A stretch of 64,000 bases of DNA from Oasisia sp. SBJ-2009. Its lineage: Eukaryota; Annelida; Polychaeta; Sabellida; Siboglinidae. Numbering within the stretch: position 1 is the stretch's first letter; every line of letters begins with the position of its first letter. Of the stretch, positions 40,701 through 55,977 are shown one piece after another. A program made the translations under genes and the position numbers. The notes under the pieces are model-generated. The model did not search any database, was not told where the DNA came from, and saw only the letters and a program-made list of their open reading frames with translations. The stretch covers positions 21,042,280-21,106,279 of the forward strand of contig OZ024867.1 of the NCBI GenBank assembly GCA_964017155.1. Direction: 5' to 3'.

Positions 40701-43700
40701 TGTTACCATCATCTCAGTGACAAGCTGGTCGACTTTAGTCAAGTTCCAATATTTCGTTCTCTCGTAAAGTGCCGCTATGTGTGACACCCGTCAATATTTA
40801 CACATGAATGCAGGCGGTAATACAAAAGAGGTGTCAACAAGCCAAATCACTGCCAAGTACCCATCCGCTTTGTCAAATCAGCTAAAAATGCTCCACTTCA
40901 CTGTCAACAGCTTCCACAATCACACCTGGAAATCTGACTGCTCAAATGCACTTATGTCACAGCAGGTGAATGTTGAAAAAAATCAAAATCAATTTTTTTA
41001 TGGGACTATGTTGCAACGGTAACCAAACAGGAAGTCTAACTGTGTCATGAGCCCAAATAGACATGGTTGTTTTGGAGAAAAAATCTGAAATTAACACATT
41101 TTACTGGCACTCCTATTTGAAGCACCATGCTGTAATTTCTTTTTATTTCATCCACACATTTTTTTTTTAGACAAATTTACAAAGTGCACCCTATTTCACC
41201 GAGCGCCACAACAGTGAGCAGGCGACAGTTTCATAATGCCTAATCATGCAGAACTACACAATGCACAAACTTTTTTGTGTGCCATATATGAACACATTAC
41301 CCAATATTTCAGAGAGACCAGTATGTTTTTTGTAAAATATCACATACAGGCTGTTGTCAGTTTGCAGTTAGAATTATGCTGATTGTTTTCCCTTGTCCCT
41401 ATTAAAAGACTGTAAATATACATGATACATGACCTTAAAGTGAGCATTCTTCAAAAGCCAGACGCCTTAATTAGTTCAATTGCAAAGAATTACACAATGC
41501 AATTAGTAGACATTCGATACACTGTGGCACTTGCCTGCCTGAGCAGTGATCAAGTCAGTAGCCAGCACCTGGGGTGAGCTGGCCTATTGGAGCGATTAAC
41601 AGAAGTTGCACAGCCAAGGTGTCATTAGGATCTCATCCTGGGGTCTTTCCATGTTTCTAATTAGCTGAAGTAAACAAAAAATGATAGATTGGTCAACCTG
41701 CTGTACAGTGATTGATCCATTTTGAAAAAAAGGTTTTCAAATTGAGGCGTCACTGCTTCAAACCCCTCCCCACCCCCTTATCACACCAGTGTTTTGTCAC
41801 TGTGATTTGGACTTTCACTACACCATATTTCACTTTTTTACCTGTTGTACCCACAGTCCACATCATACATTCATTATTGGTTGACATACACACCCTGTCA
41901 CTGATTATACTGGACTAGATTTCAAAGAATGCATCCTCCATCATGCCACGCTAACTAAAAATGTTTCTGTTGCTAGGAACTAATGTCCCCTCTAATAGGG
42001 CTCATGACACAGTTAACTTTCCCATTGGCCACCATGTTAGCGTTTTGTAGGATTATAAGAAAACCAGACGCAGGAAAATTCTAAAACTTATTGGCTGCTG
42101 TTACCATCATCTCAGTGACAAGCTGGTCGACTTTAGTCAAGTTCCAATATTTCGTTCTCTCGTAAAGTGCCGCTATGTGTGACACCCGTCAATATTTACA
42201 CATGAATGCAGGCGGTAATACAAAAGAGGTGTCAACAAGCCAAATCACTGCCAAGTACCCATCCGCTTTGTCAAATCAGCTAAAAATGCTCCACTTCACT
42301 GTCAACAGCTTCCACAATCACACCTGGAAATCTGACTGCTCAAATGCACTTATGTCACAGCAGGTGAATGTTGAAAAAAATCAAAATCAATTTTTTTATG
42401 GGACTATGTTGCAACGGTAACCAAACAGGAAGTCTAACTGTGTCATGAGCCCAAATAGACATGGTTGTTTTGGAGAAAAAATCTGAAATTAACACATTTT
42501 ACTGGCACTCCTATTTGAAGCACCATGCTGTAATTTCTTTTTATTTCATCCACACATTTTTTTTTTAGACAAATTTACAAAGTGCACCCTATTTCACCGA
42601 GCGCCACAACAGTGAGCAGGCGACAGTTTCATAATGCCTAATCATGCAGAACTACACAATGCACAAACTTTTTTGTGTGCCATATATGAACACATTACCC
42701 AATATTTCAGAGAGACCAGTATGTTTTTTGTAAAATATCACATACAGGCTGTTGTCAGTTTGCAGTTAGAATTATGCTGATTGTTTTCCCTTGTCCCTAT
42801 TAAAAGACTGTAAATATACATGATACATGACCTTAAAGTGAGCATTCTTCAAAAGCCAGACGCCTTAATTAGTTCAATTGCAAAGAATTACACAATGCAA
42901 TTAGTAGACATTCGATACACTGTGGCACTTGCCTGCCTGAGCAGTGATCAAGTCAGTAGCCAGCACCTGGGGTGAGCTGGCCTATTGGAGCGATTAACAG
43001 AAGTTGCACAGCCAAGGTGTCATTAGGATCTCATCCTGGGGTCTTTCCATGTTTCTAATTAGCTGAAGTAAACAAAAAATGATAGATTGGTCAACCTGCT
43101 GTACAGTGATTGATCCATTTTGAAAAAAAGGTTTTCAAATTGAGGCGTCACTGCTTCAAACCCCTCCCCACCCCCTTATCACACCAGTGTTTTGTCACTG
43201 TGATTTGGACTTTCACTACACCATATTTCACTTTTTTACCTGTTGTACCCACAGTCCACATCATACATTCATTATTGGTTGACATACACACCCTGTCACT
43301 GATTATACTGGACTAGATTTCAAAGAATGCATCCTCCATCATGCCACGCCAACTAAAAATGTTTCTGTTGCTAGGAACTAATGTCCCCTCTAATAGGGCT
43401 CATGACACAGTTAACTTTCCCATTGGCCACCATGTTAGCGTTTTGTAGGATTATAAGAAAACCAGACGCAGGAAAATTCTAAAACTTATTGGCTGCTGTT
43501 ACCATCATCTCAGTGACAAGCTGGTCGACTTTAGTCAAGTTCCAATATTTCGTTCTCTCGTAAAGTGCCGCTATGTGTGACACCCGTCAATATTTACACA
43601 TGAATGCAGGCGGTAATACAAAAGAGGTGTCAACAAGCCAAATCACTGCCAAGTACCCATCCGCTTTGTCAAATCAGCTAAAAATGCTCCACTTCACTGT

Positions 43701-46700
43701 CAACAGCTTCCACAATCACACCTGGAAATCTGACTGCTCAAATGCACTTATGTCACAGCAGGTGAATGTTGAAAAAAATCAAAATCAATTTTTTTATGGG
43801 ACTATGTTGCAACGGTAACCAAACAGGAAGTCTAACTGTGTCATGAGCCCAAATAGACATGGTTGTTTTGGAGAAAAAATCTGAAATTAACACATTTTAC
43901 TGGCACTCCTATTTGAAGCACCATGCTGTAATTTCTTTTTATTTCATCCACACATTTTTTTTTTAGACAAATTTACAAAGTGCACCCTATTTCACCGAGC
44001 GCCACAACAGTGAGCAGGCGACAGTTTCATAATGCCTAATCATGCAGAACTACACAATGCACAAACTTTTTTGTGTGCCATATATGAACACATTACCCAA
44101 TATTTCAGAGAGACCAGTATGTTTTTTGTAAAATATCACATACAGGCTGTTGTCAGTTTGCAGTTAGAATTATGCTGATTGTTTTCCCTTGTCCCTATTA
44201 AAAGACTGTAAATATACATGATACATGACCTTAAAGTGAGCATTCTTCAAAAGCCAGACGCCTTAATTAGTTCAATTGCAAAGAATTACACAATGCAATT
44301 AGTAGACATTCGATACACTGTGGCACTTGCCTGCCTGAGCAGTGATCAAGTCAGTAGCCAGCACCTGGGGTGAGCTGGCCTATTGGAGCGATTAACAGAA
44401 GTTGCACAGCCAAGGTGTCATTAGGATCTCATCCTGGGGTCTTTCCATGTTTCTAATTAGCTGAAGTAAACAAAAAATGATAGATTGGTCAACCTGCTGT
44501 ACAGTGATTGATCCATTTTGAAAAAAAGGTTTTCAAATTGAGGCGTCACTGCTTCAAACCCCTCCCCACCCCCTTATCACACCAGTGTTTTGTCACTGTG
44601 ATTTGGACTTTCACTACACCATATTTCACTTTTTTACCTGTTGTACCCACAGTCCACATCATACATTCATTATTGGTTGACATACACACCCTGTCACTGA
44701 TTATACTGGACTAGATTTCAAAGAATGCATCCTCCATCATGCCACGCTAACTAAAAATGTTTCTGTTGCTAGGAACTAATGTCCCCTCTAATAGGGCTCA
44801 TGACACAGTTAACTTTCCCATTGGCCACCATGTTAGCGTTTTGTAGGATTATAAGAAAACCAGACGCAGGAAAATTCTAAAACTTATTGGCTGCTGTTAC
44901 CATCATCTCAGTGACAAGCTGGTCGACTTTAGTCAAGTTCCAATATTTCGTTCTCTCGTAAAGTGCCGCTATGTGTGACACCCGTCAATATTTACACATG
45001 AATGCAGGCGGTAATACAAAAGAGGTGTCAACAAGCCAAATCACTGCCAAGTACCCATCCGCTTTGTCAAATCAGCTAAAAATGCTCCACTTCACTGTCA
45101 ACAGCTTCCACAATCACACCTGGAAATCTGACTGCTCAAATGCACTTATGTCACAGCAGGTGAATGTTGAAAAAAATCAAAATCAATTTTTTTATGGGAC
45201 TATGTTGCAACGGTAACCAAACAGGAAGTCTAACTGTGTCATGAGCCCAAATAGACATGGTTGTTTTGGAGAAAAAATCTGAAATTAACACATTTTACTG
45301 GCACTCCTATTTGAAGCACCATGCTGTAATTTCTTTTTATTTCATCCACACATTTTTTTTTTAGACAAATTTACAAAGTGCACCCTATTTCACCGAGCGC
45401 CACAACAGTGAGCAGGCGACAGTTTCATAATGCCTAATCATGCAGAACTACACAATGCACAAACTTTTTTGTGTGCCATATATGAACACATTACCCAATA
45501 TTTCAGAGAGACCAGTATGTTTTTTGTAAAATATCACATACAGGCTGTTGTCAGTTTGCAGTTAGAATTATGCTGATTGTTTTCCCTTGTCCCTATTAAA
45601 AGACTGTAAATATACATGATACATGACCTTAAAGTGAGCATTCTTCAAAAGCCAGACGCCTTAATTAGTTCAATTGCAAAGAATTACACAATGCAATTAG
45701 TAGACATTCGATACACTGTGGCACTTGCCTGCCTGAGCAGTGATCAAGTCAGTAGCCAGCACCTGGGGTGAGCTGGCCTATTGGAGCGATTAACAGAAGT
45801 TGCACAGCCAAGGTGTCATTAGGATCTCATCCTGGGGTCTTTCCATGTTTCTAATTAGCTGAAGTAAACAAAAAATGATAGATTGGTCAACCTGCTGTAC
45901 AGTGATTGATCCATTTTGAAAAAAAGGTTTTCAAATTGAGGCGTCACTGCTTCAAACCCCTCCCCACCCCCTTATCACACCAGTGTTTTGTCACTGTGAT
46001 TTGGACTTTCACTACACCATATTTCACTTTTTTACCTGTTGTACCCACAGTCCACATCATACATTCATTATTGGTTGACATACACACCCTGTCACTGATT
46101 ATACTGGACTAGATTTCAAAGAATGCATCCTCCATCATGCCACGCTAACTAAAAATGTTTCTGTTGCTAGGAACTAATGTCCCCTCTAATAGGGCTCATG
46201 ACACAGTTAACTTTCCCATTGGCCACCATGTTAGCGTTTTGTAGGATTATAAGAAAACCAGACGCAGGAAAATTCTAAAACTTATTGGCTGCTGTTACCA
46301 TCATCTCAGTGACAAGCTGGTCGACTTTAGTCAAGTTCCAATATTTCGTTCTCTCGTAAAGTGCCGCTATGTGTGACACCCGTCAATATTTACACATGAA
46401 TGCAGGCGGTAATACAAAAGAGGTGTCAACAAGCCAAATCACTGCCAAGTACCCATCCGCTTTGTCAAATCAGCTAAAAATGCTCCACTTCACTGTCAAC
46501 AGCTTCCACAATCACACCTGGAAATCTGACTGCTCAAATGCACTTATGTCACAGCAGGTGAATGTTGAAAAAAATCAAAATCAATTTTTTTATGGGACTA
46601 TGTTGCAACGGTAACCAAACAGGAAGTCTAACTGTGTCATGAGCCCAAATAGACATGGTTGTTTTGGAGAAAAAATCTGAAATTAACACATTTTACTGGC

Positions 46701-49700
46701 ACTCCTATTTGAAGCACCATGCTGTAATTTCTTTTTATTTCATCCACACATTTTTTTTTTAGACAAATTTACAAAGTGCACCCTATTTCACCGAGCGCCA
46801 CAACAGTGAGCAGGCGACAGTTTCATAATGCCTAATCATGCAGAACTACACAATGCACAAACTTTTTTGTGTGCCATATATGAACACATTACCCAATATT
46901 TCAGAGAGACCAGTATGTTTTTTGTAAAATATCACATACAGGCTGTTGTCAGTTTGCAGTTAGAATTATGCTGATTGTTTTCCCTTGTCCCTATTAAAAG
47001 ACTGTAAATATACATGATACATGACCTTAAAGTGAGCATTCTTCAAAAGCCAGACGCCTTAATTAGTTCAATTGCAAAGAATTACACAATGCAATTAGTA
47101 GACATTCGATACACTGTGGCACTTGCCTGCCTGAGCAGTGATCAAGTCAGTAGCCAGCACCTGGGGTGAGCTGGCCTATTGGAGCGATTAACAGAAGTTG
47201 CACAGCCAAGGTGTCATTAGGATCTCATCCTGGGGTCTTTCCATGTTTCTAATTAGCTGAAGTAAACAAAAAATGATAGATTGGTCAACCTGCTGTACAG
47301 TGATTGATCCATTTTGAAAAAAAGGTTTTCAAATTGAGGCGTCACTGCTTCAAACCCCTCCCCACCCCCTTATCACACCAGTGTTTTGTCACTGTGATTT
47401 GGACTTTCACTACACCATATTTCACTTTTTTACCTGTTGTACCCACAGTCCACATCATACATTCATTATTGGTTGACATACACACCCTGTCACTGATTAT
47501 ACTGGACTAGATTTCAAAGAATGCATCCTCCATCATGCCACGCTAACTAAAAATGTTTCTGTTGCTAGGAACTAATGTCCCCTCTAATAGGGCTCATGAC
47601 ACAGTTAACTTTCCCATTGGCCACCATGTTAGCGTTTTGTAGGATTATAAGAAAACCAGACGCAGGAAAATTCTAAAACTTATTGGCTGCTGTTACCATC
47701 ATCTCAGTGACAAGCTGGTCGACTTTAGTCAAGTTCCAATATTTCGTTCTCTCGTAAAGTGCCGCTATGTGTGACACCCGTCAATATTTACACATGAATG
47801 CAGGCGGTAATACAAAAGAGGTGTCAACAAGCCAAATCACTGCCAAGTACCCATCCGCTTTGTCAAATCAGCTAAAAATGCTCCACTTCACTGTCAACAG
47901 CTTCCACAATCACACCTGGAAATCTGACTGCTCAAATGCACTTATGTCACAGCAGGTGAATGTTGAAAAAAATCAAAATCAATTTTTTTATGGGACTATG
48001 TTGCAACGGTAACCAAACAGGAAGTCTAACTGTGTCATGAGCCCAAATAGACATGGTTGTTTTGGAGAAAAAATCTGAAATTAACACATTTTACTGGCAC
48101 TCCTATTTGAAGCACCATGCTGTAATTTCTTTTTATTTCATCCACACATTTTTTTTTTAGACAAATTTACAAAGTGCACCCTATTTCACCGAGCGCCACA
48201 ACAGTGAGCAGGCGACAGTTTCATAATGCCTAATCATGCAGAACTACACAATGCACAAACTTTTTTGTGTGCCATATATGAACACATTACCCAATATTTC
48301 AGAGAGACCAGTATGTTTTTTGTAAAATATCACATACAGGCTGTTGTCAGTTTGCAGTTAGAATTATGCTGATTGTTTTCCCTTGTCCCTATTAAAAGAC
48401 TGTAAATATACATGATACATGACCTTAAAGTGAGCATTCTTCAAAAGCCAGACGCCTTAATTAGTTCAATTGCAAAGAATTACACAATGCAATTAGTAGA
48501 CATTCGATACACTGTGGCACTTGCCTGCCTGAGCAGTGATCAAGTCAGTAGCCAGCACCTGGGGTGAGCTGGCCTATTGGAGCGATTAACAGAAGTTGCA
48601 CAGCCAAGGTGTCATTAGGATCTCATCCTGGGGTCTTTCCATGTTTCTAATTAGCTGAAGTAAACAAAAAATGATAGATTGGTCAACCTGCTGTACAGTG
48701 ATTGATCCATTTTGAAAAAAAGGTTTTCAAATTGAGGCGTCACTGCTTCAAACCCCTCCCCACCCCCTTATCACACCAGTGTTTTGTCACTGTGATTTGG
48801 ACTTTCACTACACCATATTTCACTTTTTTACCTGTTGTACCCACAGTCCACATCATACATTCATTATTGGTTGACATACACACCCTGTCACTGATTATAC
48901 TGGACTAGATTTCAAAGAATGCATCCTCCATCATGCCACGCCAACTAAAAATGTTTCTGTTGCTAGGAACTAATGTCCCCTCTAATAGGGCTCATGACAC
49001 AGTTAACTTTCCCATTGGCCACCATGTTAGCGTTTTGTAGGATTATAAGAAAACCAGACGCAGGAAAATTCTAAAACTTATTGGCTGCTGTTACCATCAT
49101 CTCAGTGACAAGCTGGTCGACTTTAGTCAAGTTCCAATATTTCGTTCTCTCGTAAAGTGCCGCTATGTGTGACACCCGTCAATATTTACACATGAATGCA
49201 GGCGGTAATACAAAAGAGGTGTCAACAAGCCAAATCACTGCCAAGTACCCATCCGCTTTGTCAAATCAGCTAAAAATGCTCCACTTCACTGTCAACAGCT
49301 TCCACAATCACACCTGGAAATCTGACTGCTCAAATGCACTTATGTCACAGCAGGTGAATGTTGAAAAAAATCAAAATCAATTTTTTTATGGGACTATGTT
49401 GCAACGGTAACCAAACAGGAAGTCTAACTGTGTCATGAGCCCAAATAGACATGGTTGTTTTGGAGAAAAAATCTGAAATTAACACATTTTACTGGCACTC
49501 CTATTTGAAGCACCATGCTGTAATTTCTTTTTATTTCATCCACACATTTTTTTTTTAGACAAATTTACAAAGTGCACCCTATTTCACCGAGCGCCACAAC
49601 AGTGAGCAGGCGACAGTTTCATAATGCCTAATCATGCAGAACTACACAATGCACAAACTTTTTTGTGTGCCATATATGAACACATTACCCAATATTTCAG

Positions 49701-52700
49701 AGAGACCAGTATGTTTTTTGTAAAATATCACATACAGGCTGTTGTCAGTTTGCAGTTAGAATTATGCTGATTGTTTTCCCTTGTCCCTATTAAAAGACTG
49801 TAAATATACATGATACATGACCTTAAAGTGAGCATTCTTCAAAAGCCAGACGCCTTAATTAGTTCAATTGCAAAGAATTACACAATGCAATTAGTAGACA
49901 TTCGATACACTGTGGCACTTGCCTGCCTGAGCAGTGATCAAGTCAGTAGCCAGCACCTGGGGTGAGCTGGCCTATTGGAGCGATTAACAGAAGTTGCACA
50001 GCCAAGGTGTCATTAGGATCTCATCCTGGGGTCTTTCCATGTTTCTAATTAGCTGAAGTAAACAAAAAATGATAGATTGGTCAACCTGCTGTACAGTGAT
50101 TGATCCATTTTGAAAAAAAGGTTTTCAAATTGAGGCGTCACTGCTTCAAACCCCTCCCCACCCCCTTATCACACCAGTGTTTTGTCACTGTGATTTGGAC
50201 TTTCACTACACCATATTTCACTTTTTTACCTGTTGTACCCACAGTCCACATCATACATTCATTATTGGTTGACATACACACCCTGTCACTGATTATACTG
50301 GACTAGATTTCAAAGAATGCATCCTCCATCATGCCACGCTAACTAAAAATGTTTCTGTTGCTAGGAACTAATGTCCCCTCTAATAGGGCTCATGACACAG
50401 TTAACTTTCCCATTGGCCACCATGTTAGCGTTTTGTAGGATTATAAGAAAACCAGACGCAGGAAAATTCTAAAACTTATTGGCTGCTGTTACCATCATCT
50501 CAGTGACAAGCTGGTCGACTTTAGTCAAGTTCCAATATTTCGTTCTCTCGTAAAGTGCCGCTATGTGTGACACCCGTCAATATTTACACATGAATGCAGG
50601 CGGTAATACAAAAGAGGTGTCAACAAGCCAAATCACTGCCAAGTACCCATCCGCTTTGTCAAATCAGCTAAAAATGCTCCACTTCACTGTCAACAGCTTC
50701 CACAATCACACCTGGAAATCTGACTGCTCAAATGCACTTATGTCACAGCAGGTGAATGTTGAAAAAAATCAAAATCAATTTTTTTATGGGACTATGTTGC
50801 AACGGTAACCAAACAGGAAGTCTAACTGTGTCATGAGCCCAAATAGACATGGTTGTTTTGGAGAAAAAATCTGAAATTAACACATTTTACTGGCACTCCT
50901 ATTTGAAGCACCATGCTGTAATTTCTTTTTATTTCATCCACACATTTTTTTTTTAGACAAATTTACAAAGTGCACCCTATTTCACCGAGCGCCACAACAG
51001 TGAGCAGGCGACAGTTTCATAATGCCTAATCATGCAGAACTACACAATGCACAAACTTTTTTGTGTGCCATATATGAACACATTACCCAATATTTCAGAG
51101 AGACCAGTATGTTTTTTGTAAAATATCACATACAGGCTGTTGTCAGTTTGCAGTTAGAATTATGCTGATTGTTTTCCCTTGTCCCTATTAAAAGACTGTA
51201 AATATACATGATACATGACCTTAAAGTGAGCATTCTTCAAAAGCCAGACGCCTTAATTAGTTCAATTGCAAAGAATTACACAATGCAATTAGTAGACATT
51301 CGATACACTGTGGCACTTGCCTGCCTGAGCAGTGATCAAGTCAGTAGCCAGCACCTGGGGTGAGCTGGCCTATTGGAGCGATTAACAGAAGTTGCACAGC
51401 CAAGGTGTCATTAGGATCTCATCCTGGGGTCTTTCCATGTTTCTAATTAGCTGAAGTAAACAAAAAATGATAGATTGGTCAACCTGCTGTACAGTGATTG
51501 ATCCATTTTGAAAAAAAGGTTTTCAAATTGAGGCGTCACTGCTTCAAACCCCTCCCCACCCCCTTATCACACCAGTGTTTTGTCACTGTGATTTGGACTT
51601 TCACTACACCATATTTCACTTTTTTACCTGTTGTACCCACAGTCCACATCATACATTCATTATTGGTTGACATACACACCCTGTCACTGATTATACTGGA
51701 CTAGATTTCAAAGAATGCATCCTCCATCATGCCACGCCAACTAAAAATGTTTCTGTTGCTAGGAACTAATGTCCCCTCTAATAGGGCTCATGACACAGTT
51801 AACTTTCCCATTGGCCACCATGTTAGCGTTTTGTAGGATTATAAGAAAACCAGACGCAGGAAAATTCTAAAACTTATTGGCTGCTGTTACCATCATCTCA
51901 GTGACAAGCTGGTCGACTTTAGTCAAGTTCCAATATTTCGTTCTCTCGTAAAGTGCCGCTATGTGTGACACCCGTCAATATTTACACATGAATGCAGGCG
52001 GTAATACAAAAGAGGTGTCAACAAGCCAAATCACTGCCAAGTACCCATCCGCTTTGTCAAATCAGCTAAAAATGCTCCACTTCACTGTCAACAGCTTCCA
52101 CAATCACACCTGGAAATCTGACTGCTCAAATGCACTTATGTCACAGCAGGTGAATGTTGAAAAAAATCAAAATCAATTTTTTTATGGGACTATGTTGCAA
52201 CGGTAACCAAACAGGAAGTCTAACTGTGTCATGAGCCCAAATAGACATGGTTGTTTTGGAGAAAAAATCTGAAATTAACACATTTTACTGGCACTCCTAT
52301 TTGAAGCACCATGCTGTAATTTCTTTTTATTTCATCCACACATTTTTTTTTTAGACAAATTTACAAAGTGCACCCTATTTCACCGAGCGCCACAACAGTG
52401 AGCAGGCGACAGTTTCATAATGCCTAATCATGCAGAACTACACAATGCACAAACTTTTTTGTGTGCCATATATGAACACATTACCCAATATTTCAGAGAG
52501 ACCAGTATGTTTTTTGTAAAATATCACATACAGGCTGTTGTCAGTTTGCAGTTAGAATTATGCTGATTGTTTTCCCTTGTCCCTATTAAAAGACTGTAAA
52601 TATACATGATACATGACCTTAAAGTGAGCATTCTTCAAAAGCCAGACGCCTTAATTAGTTCAATTGCAAAGAATTACACAATGCAATTAGTAGACATTCG

Positions 52701-55700
52701 ATACACTGTGGCACTTGCCTGCCTGAGCAGTGATCAAGTCAGTAGCCAGCACCTGGGGTGAGCTGGCCTATTGGAGCGATTAACAGAAGTTGCACAGCCA
52801 AGGTGTCATTAGGATCTCATCCTGGGGTCTTTCCATGTTTCTAATTAGCTGAAGTAAACAAAAAATGATAGATTGGTCAACCTGCTGTACAGTGATTGAT
52901 CCATTTTGAAAAAAAGGTTTTCAAATTGAGGCGTCACTGCTTCAAACCCCTCCCCACCCCCTTATCACACCAGTGTTTTGTCACTGTGATTTGGACTTTC
53001 ACTACACCATATTTCACTTTTTTACCTGTTGTACCCACAGTCCACATCATACATTCATTATTGGTTGACATACACACCCTGTCACTGATTATACTGGACT
53101 AGATTTCAAAGAATGCATCCTCCATCATGCCACGCCAACTAAAAATGTTTCTGTTGCTAGGAACTAATGTCCCCTCTAATAGGGCTCATGACACAGTTAA
53201 CTTTCCCATTGGCCACCATGTTAGCGTTTTGTAGGATTATAAGAAAACCAGACGCAGGAAAATTCTAAAACTTATTGGCTGCTGTTACCATCATCTCAGT
53301 GACAAGCTGGTCGACTTTAGTCAAGTTCCAATATTTCGTTCTCTCGTAAAGTGCCGCTATGTGTGACACCCGTCAATATTTACACATGAATGCAGGCGGT
53401 AATACAAAAGAGGTGTCAACAAGCCAAATCACTGCCAAGTACCCATCCGCTTTGTCAAATCAGCTAAAAATGCTCCACTTCACTGTCAACAGCTTCCACA
53501 ATCACACCTGGAAATCTGACTGCTCAAATGCACTTATGTCACAGCAGGTGAATGTTGAAAAAAATCAAAATCAATTTTTTTATGGGACTATGTTGCAACG
53601 GTAACCAAACAGGAAGTCTAACTGTGTCATGAGCCCAAATAGACATGGTTGTTTTGGAGAAAAAATCTGAAATTAACACATTTTACTGGCACTCCTATTT
53701 GAAGCACCATGCTGTAATTTCTTTTTATTTCATCCACACATTTTTTTTTTAGACAAATTTACAAAGTGCACCCTATTTCACCGAGCGCCACAACAGTGAG
53801 CAGGCGACAGTTTCATAATGCCTAATCATGCAGAACTACACAATGCACAAACTTTTTTGTGTGCCATATATGAACACATTACCCAATATTTCAGAGAGAC
53901 CAGTATGTTTTTTGTAAAATATCACATACAGGCTGTTGTCAGTTTGCAGTTAGAATTATGCTGATTGTTTTCCCTTGTCCCTATTAAAAGACTGTAAATA
54001 TACATGATACATGACCTTAAAGTGAGCATTCTTCAAAAGCCAGACGCCTTAATTAGTTCAATTGCAAAGAATTACACAATGCAATTAGTAGACATTCGAT
54101 ACACTGTGGCACTTGCCTGCCTGAGCAGTGATCAAGTCAGTAGCCAGCACCTGGGGTGAGCTGGCCTATTGGAGCGATTAACAGAAGTTGCACAGCCAAG
54201 GTGTCATTAGGATCTCATCCTGGGGTCTTTCCATGTTTCTAATTAGCTGAAGTAAACAAAAAATGATAGATTGGTCAACCTGCTGTACAGTGATTGATCC
54301 ATTTTGAAAAAAAGGTTTTCAAATTGAGGCGTCACTGCTTCAAACCCCTCCCCACCCCCTTATCACACCAGTGTTTTGTCACTGTGATTTGGACTTTCAC
54401 TACACCATATTTCACTTTTTTACCTGTTGTACCCACAGTCCACATCATACATTCATTATTGGTTGACATACACACCCTGTCACTGATTATACTGGACTAG
54501 ATTTCAAAGAATGCATCCTCCATCATGCCACGCTAACTAAAAATGTTTCTGTTGCTAGGAACTAATGTCCCCTCTAATAGGGCTCATGACACAGTTAACT
54601 TTCCCATTGGCCACCATGTTAGCGTTTTGTAGGATTATAAGAAAACCAGACGCAGGAAAATTCTAAAACTTATTGGCTGCTGTTACCATCATCTCAGTGA
54701 CAAGCTGGTCGACTTTAGTCAAGTTCCAATATTTCGTTCTCTCGTAAAGTGCCGCTATGTGTGACACCCGTCAATATTTACACATGAATGCAGGCGGTAA
54801 TACAAAAGAGGTGTCAACAAGCCAAATCACTGCCAAGTACCCATCCGCTTTGTCAAATCAGCTAAAAATGCTCCACTTCACTGTCAACAGCTTCCACAAT
54901 CACACCTGGAAATCTGACTGCTCAAATGCACTTATGTCACAGCAGGTGAATGTTGAAAAAAATCAAAATCAATTTTTTTATGGGACTATGTTGCAACGGT
55001 AACCAAACAGGAAGTCTAACTGTGTCATGAGCCCAAATAGACATGGTTGTTTTGGAGAAAAAATCTGAAATTAACACATTTTACTGGCACTCCTATTTGA
55101 AGCACCATGCTGTAATTTCTTTTTATTTCATCCACACATTTTTTTTTTAGACAAATTTACAAAGTGCACCCTATTTCACCGAGCGCCACAACAGTGAGCA
55201 GGCGACAGTTTCATAATGCCTAATCATGCAGAACTACACAATGCACAAACTTTTTTGTGTGCCATATATGAACACATTACCCAATATTTCAGAGAGACCA
55301 GTATGTTTTTTGTAAAATATCACATACAGGCTGTTGTCAGTTTGCAGTTAGAATTATGCTGATTGTTTTCCCTTGTCCCTATTAAAAGACTGTAAATATA
55401 CATGATACATGACCTTAAAGTGAGCATTCTTCAAAAGCCAGACGCCTTAATTAGTTCAATTGCAAAGAATTACACAATGCAATTAGTAGACATTCGATAC
55501 ACTGTGGCACTTGCCTGCCTGAGCAGTGATCAAGTCAGTAGCCAGCACCTGGGGTGAGCTGGCCTATTGGAGCGATTAACAGAAGTTGCACAGCCAAGGT
55601 GTCATTAGGATCTCATCCTGGGGTCTTTCCATGTTTCTAATTAGCTGAAGTAAACAAAAAATGATAGATTGGTCAACCTGCTGTACAGTGATTGATCCAT

Positions 55701-55977
55701 TTTGAAAAAAAGGTTTTCAAATTGAGGCGTCACTGCTTCAAACCCCTCCCCACCCCCTTATCACACCAGTGTTTTGTCACTGTGATTTGGACTTTCACTA
55801 CACCATATTTCACTTTTTTACCTGTTGTACCCACAGTCCACATCATACATTCATTATTGGTTGACATACACACCCTGTCACTGATTATACTGGACTAGAT
55901 TTCAAAGAATGCATCCTCCATCATGCCACGCCAACTAAAAATGTTTCTGTTGCTAGGAACTAATGTCCCCTCTAATA

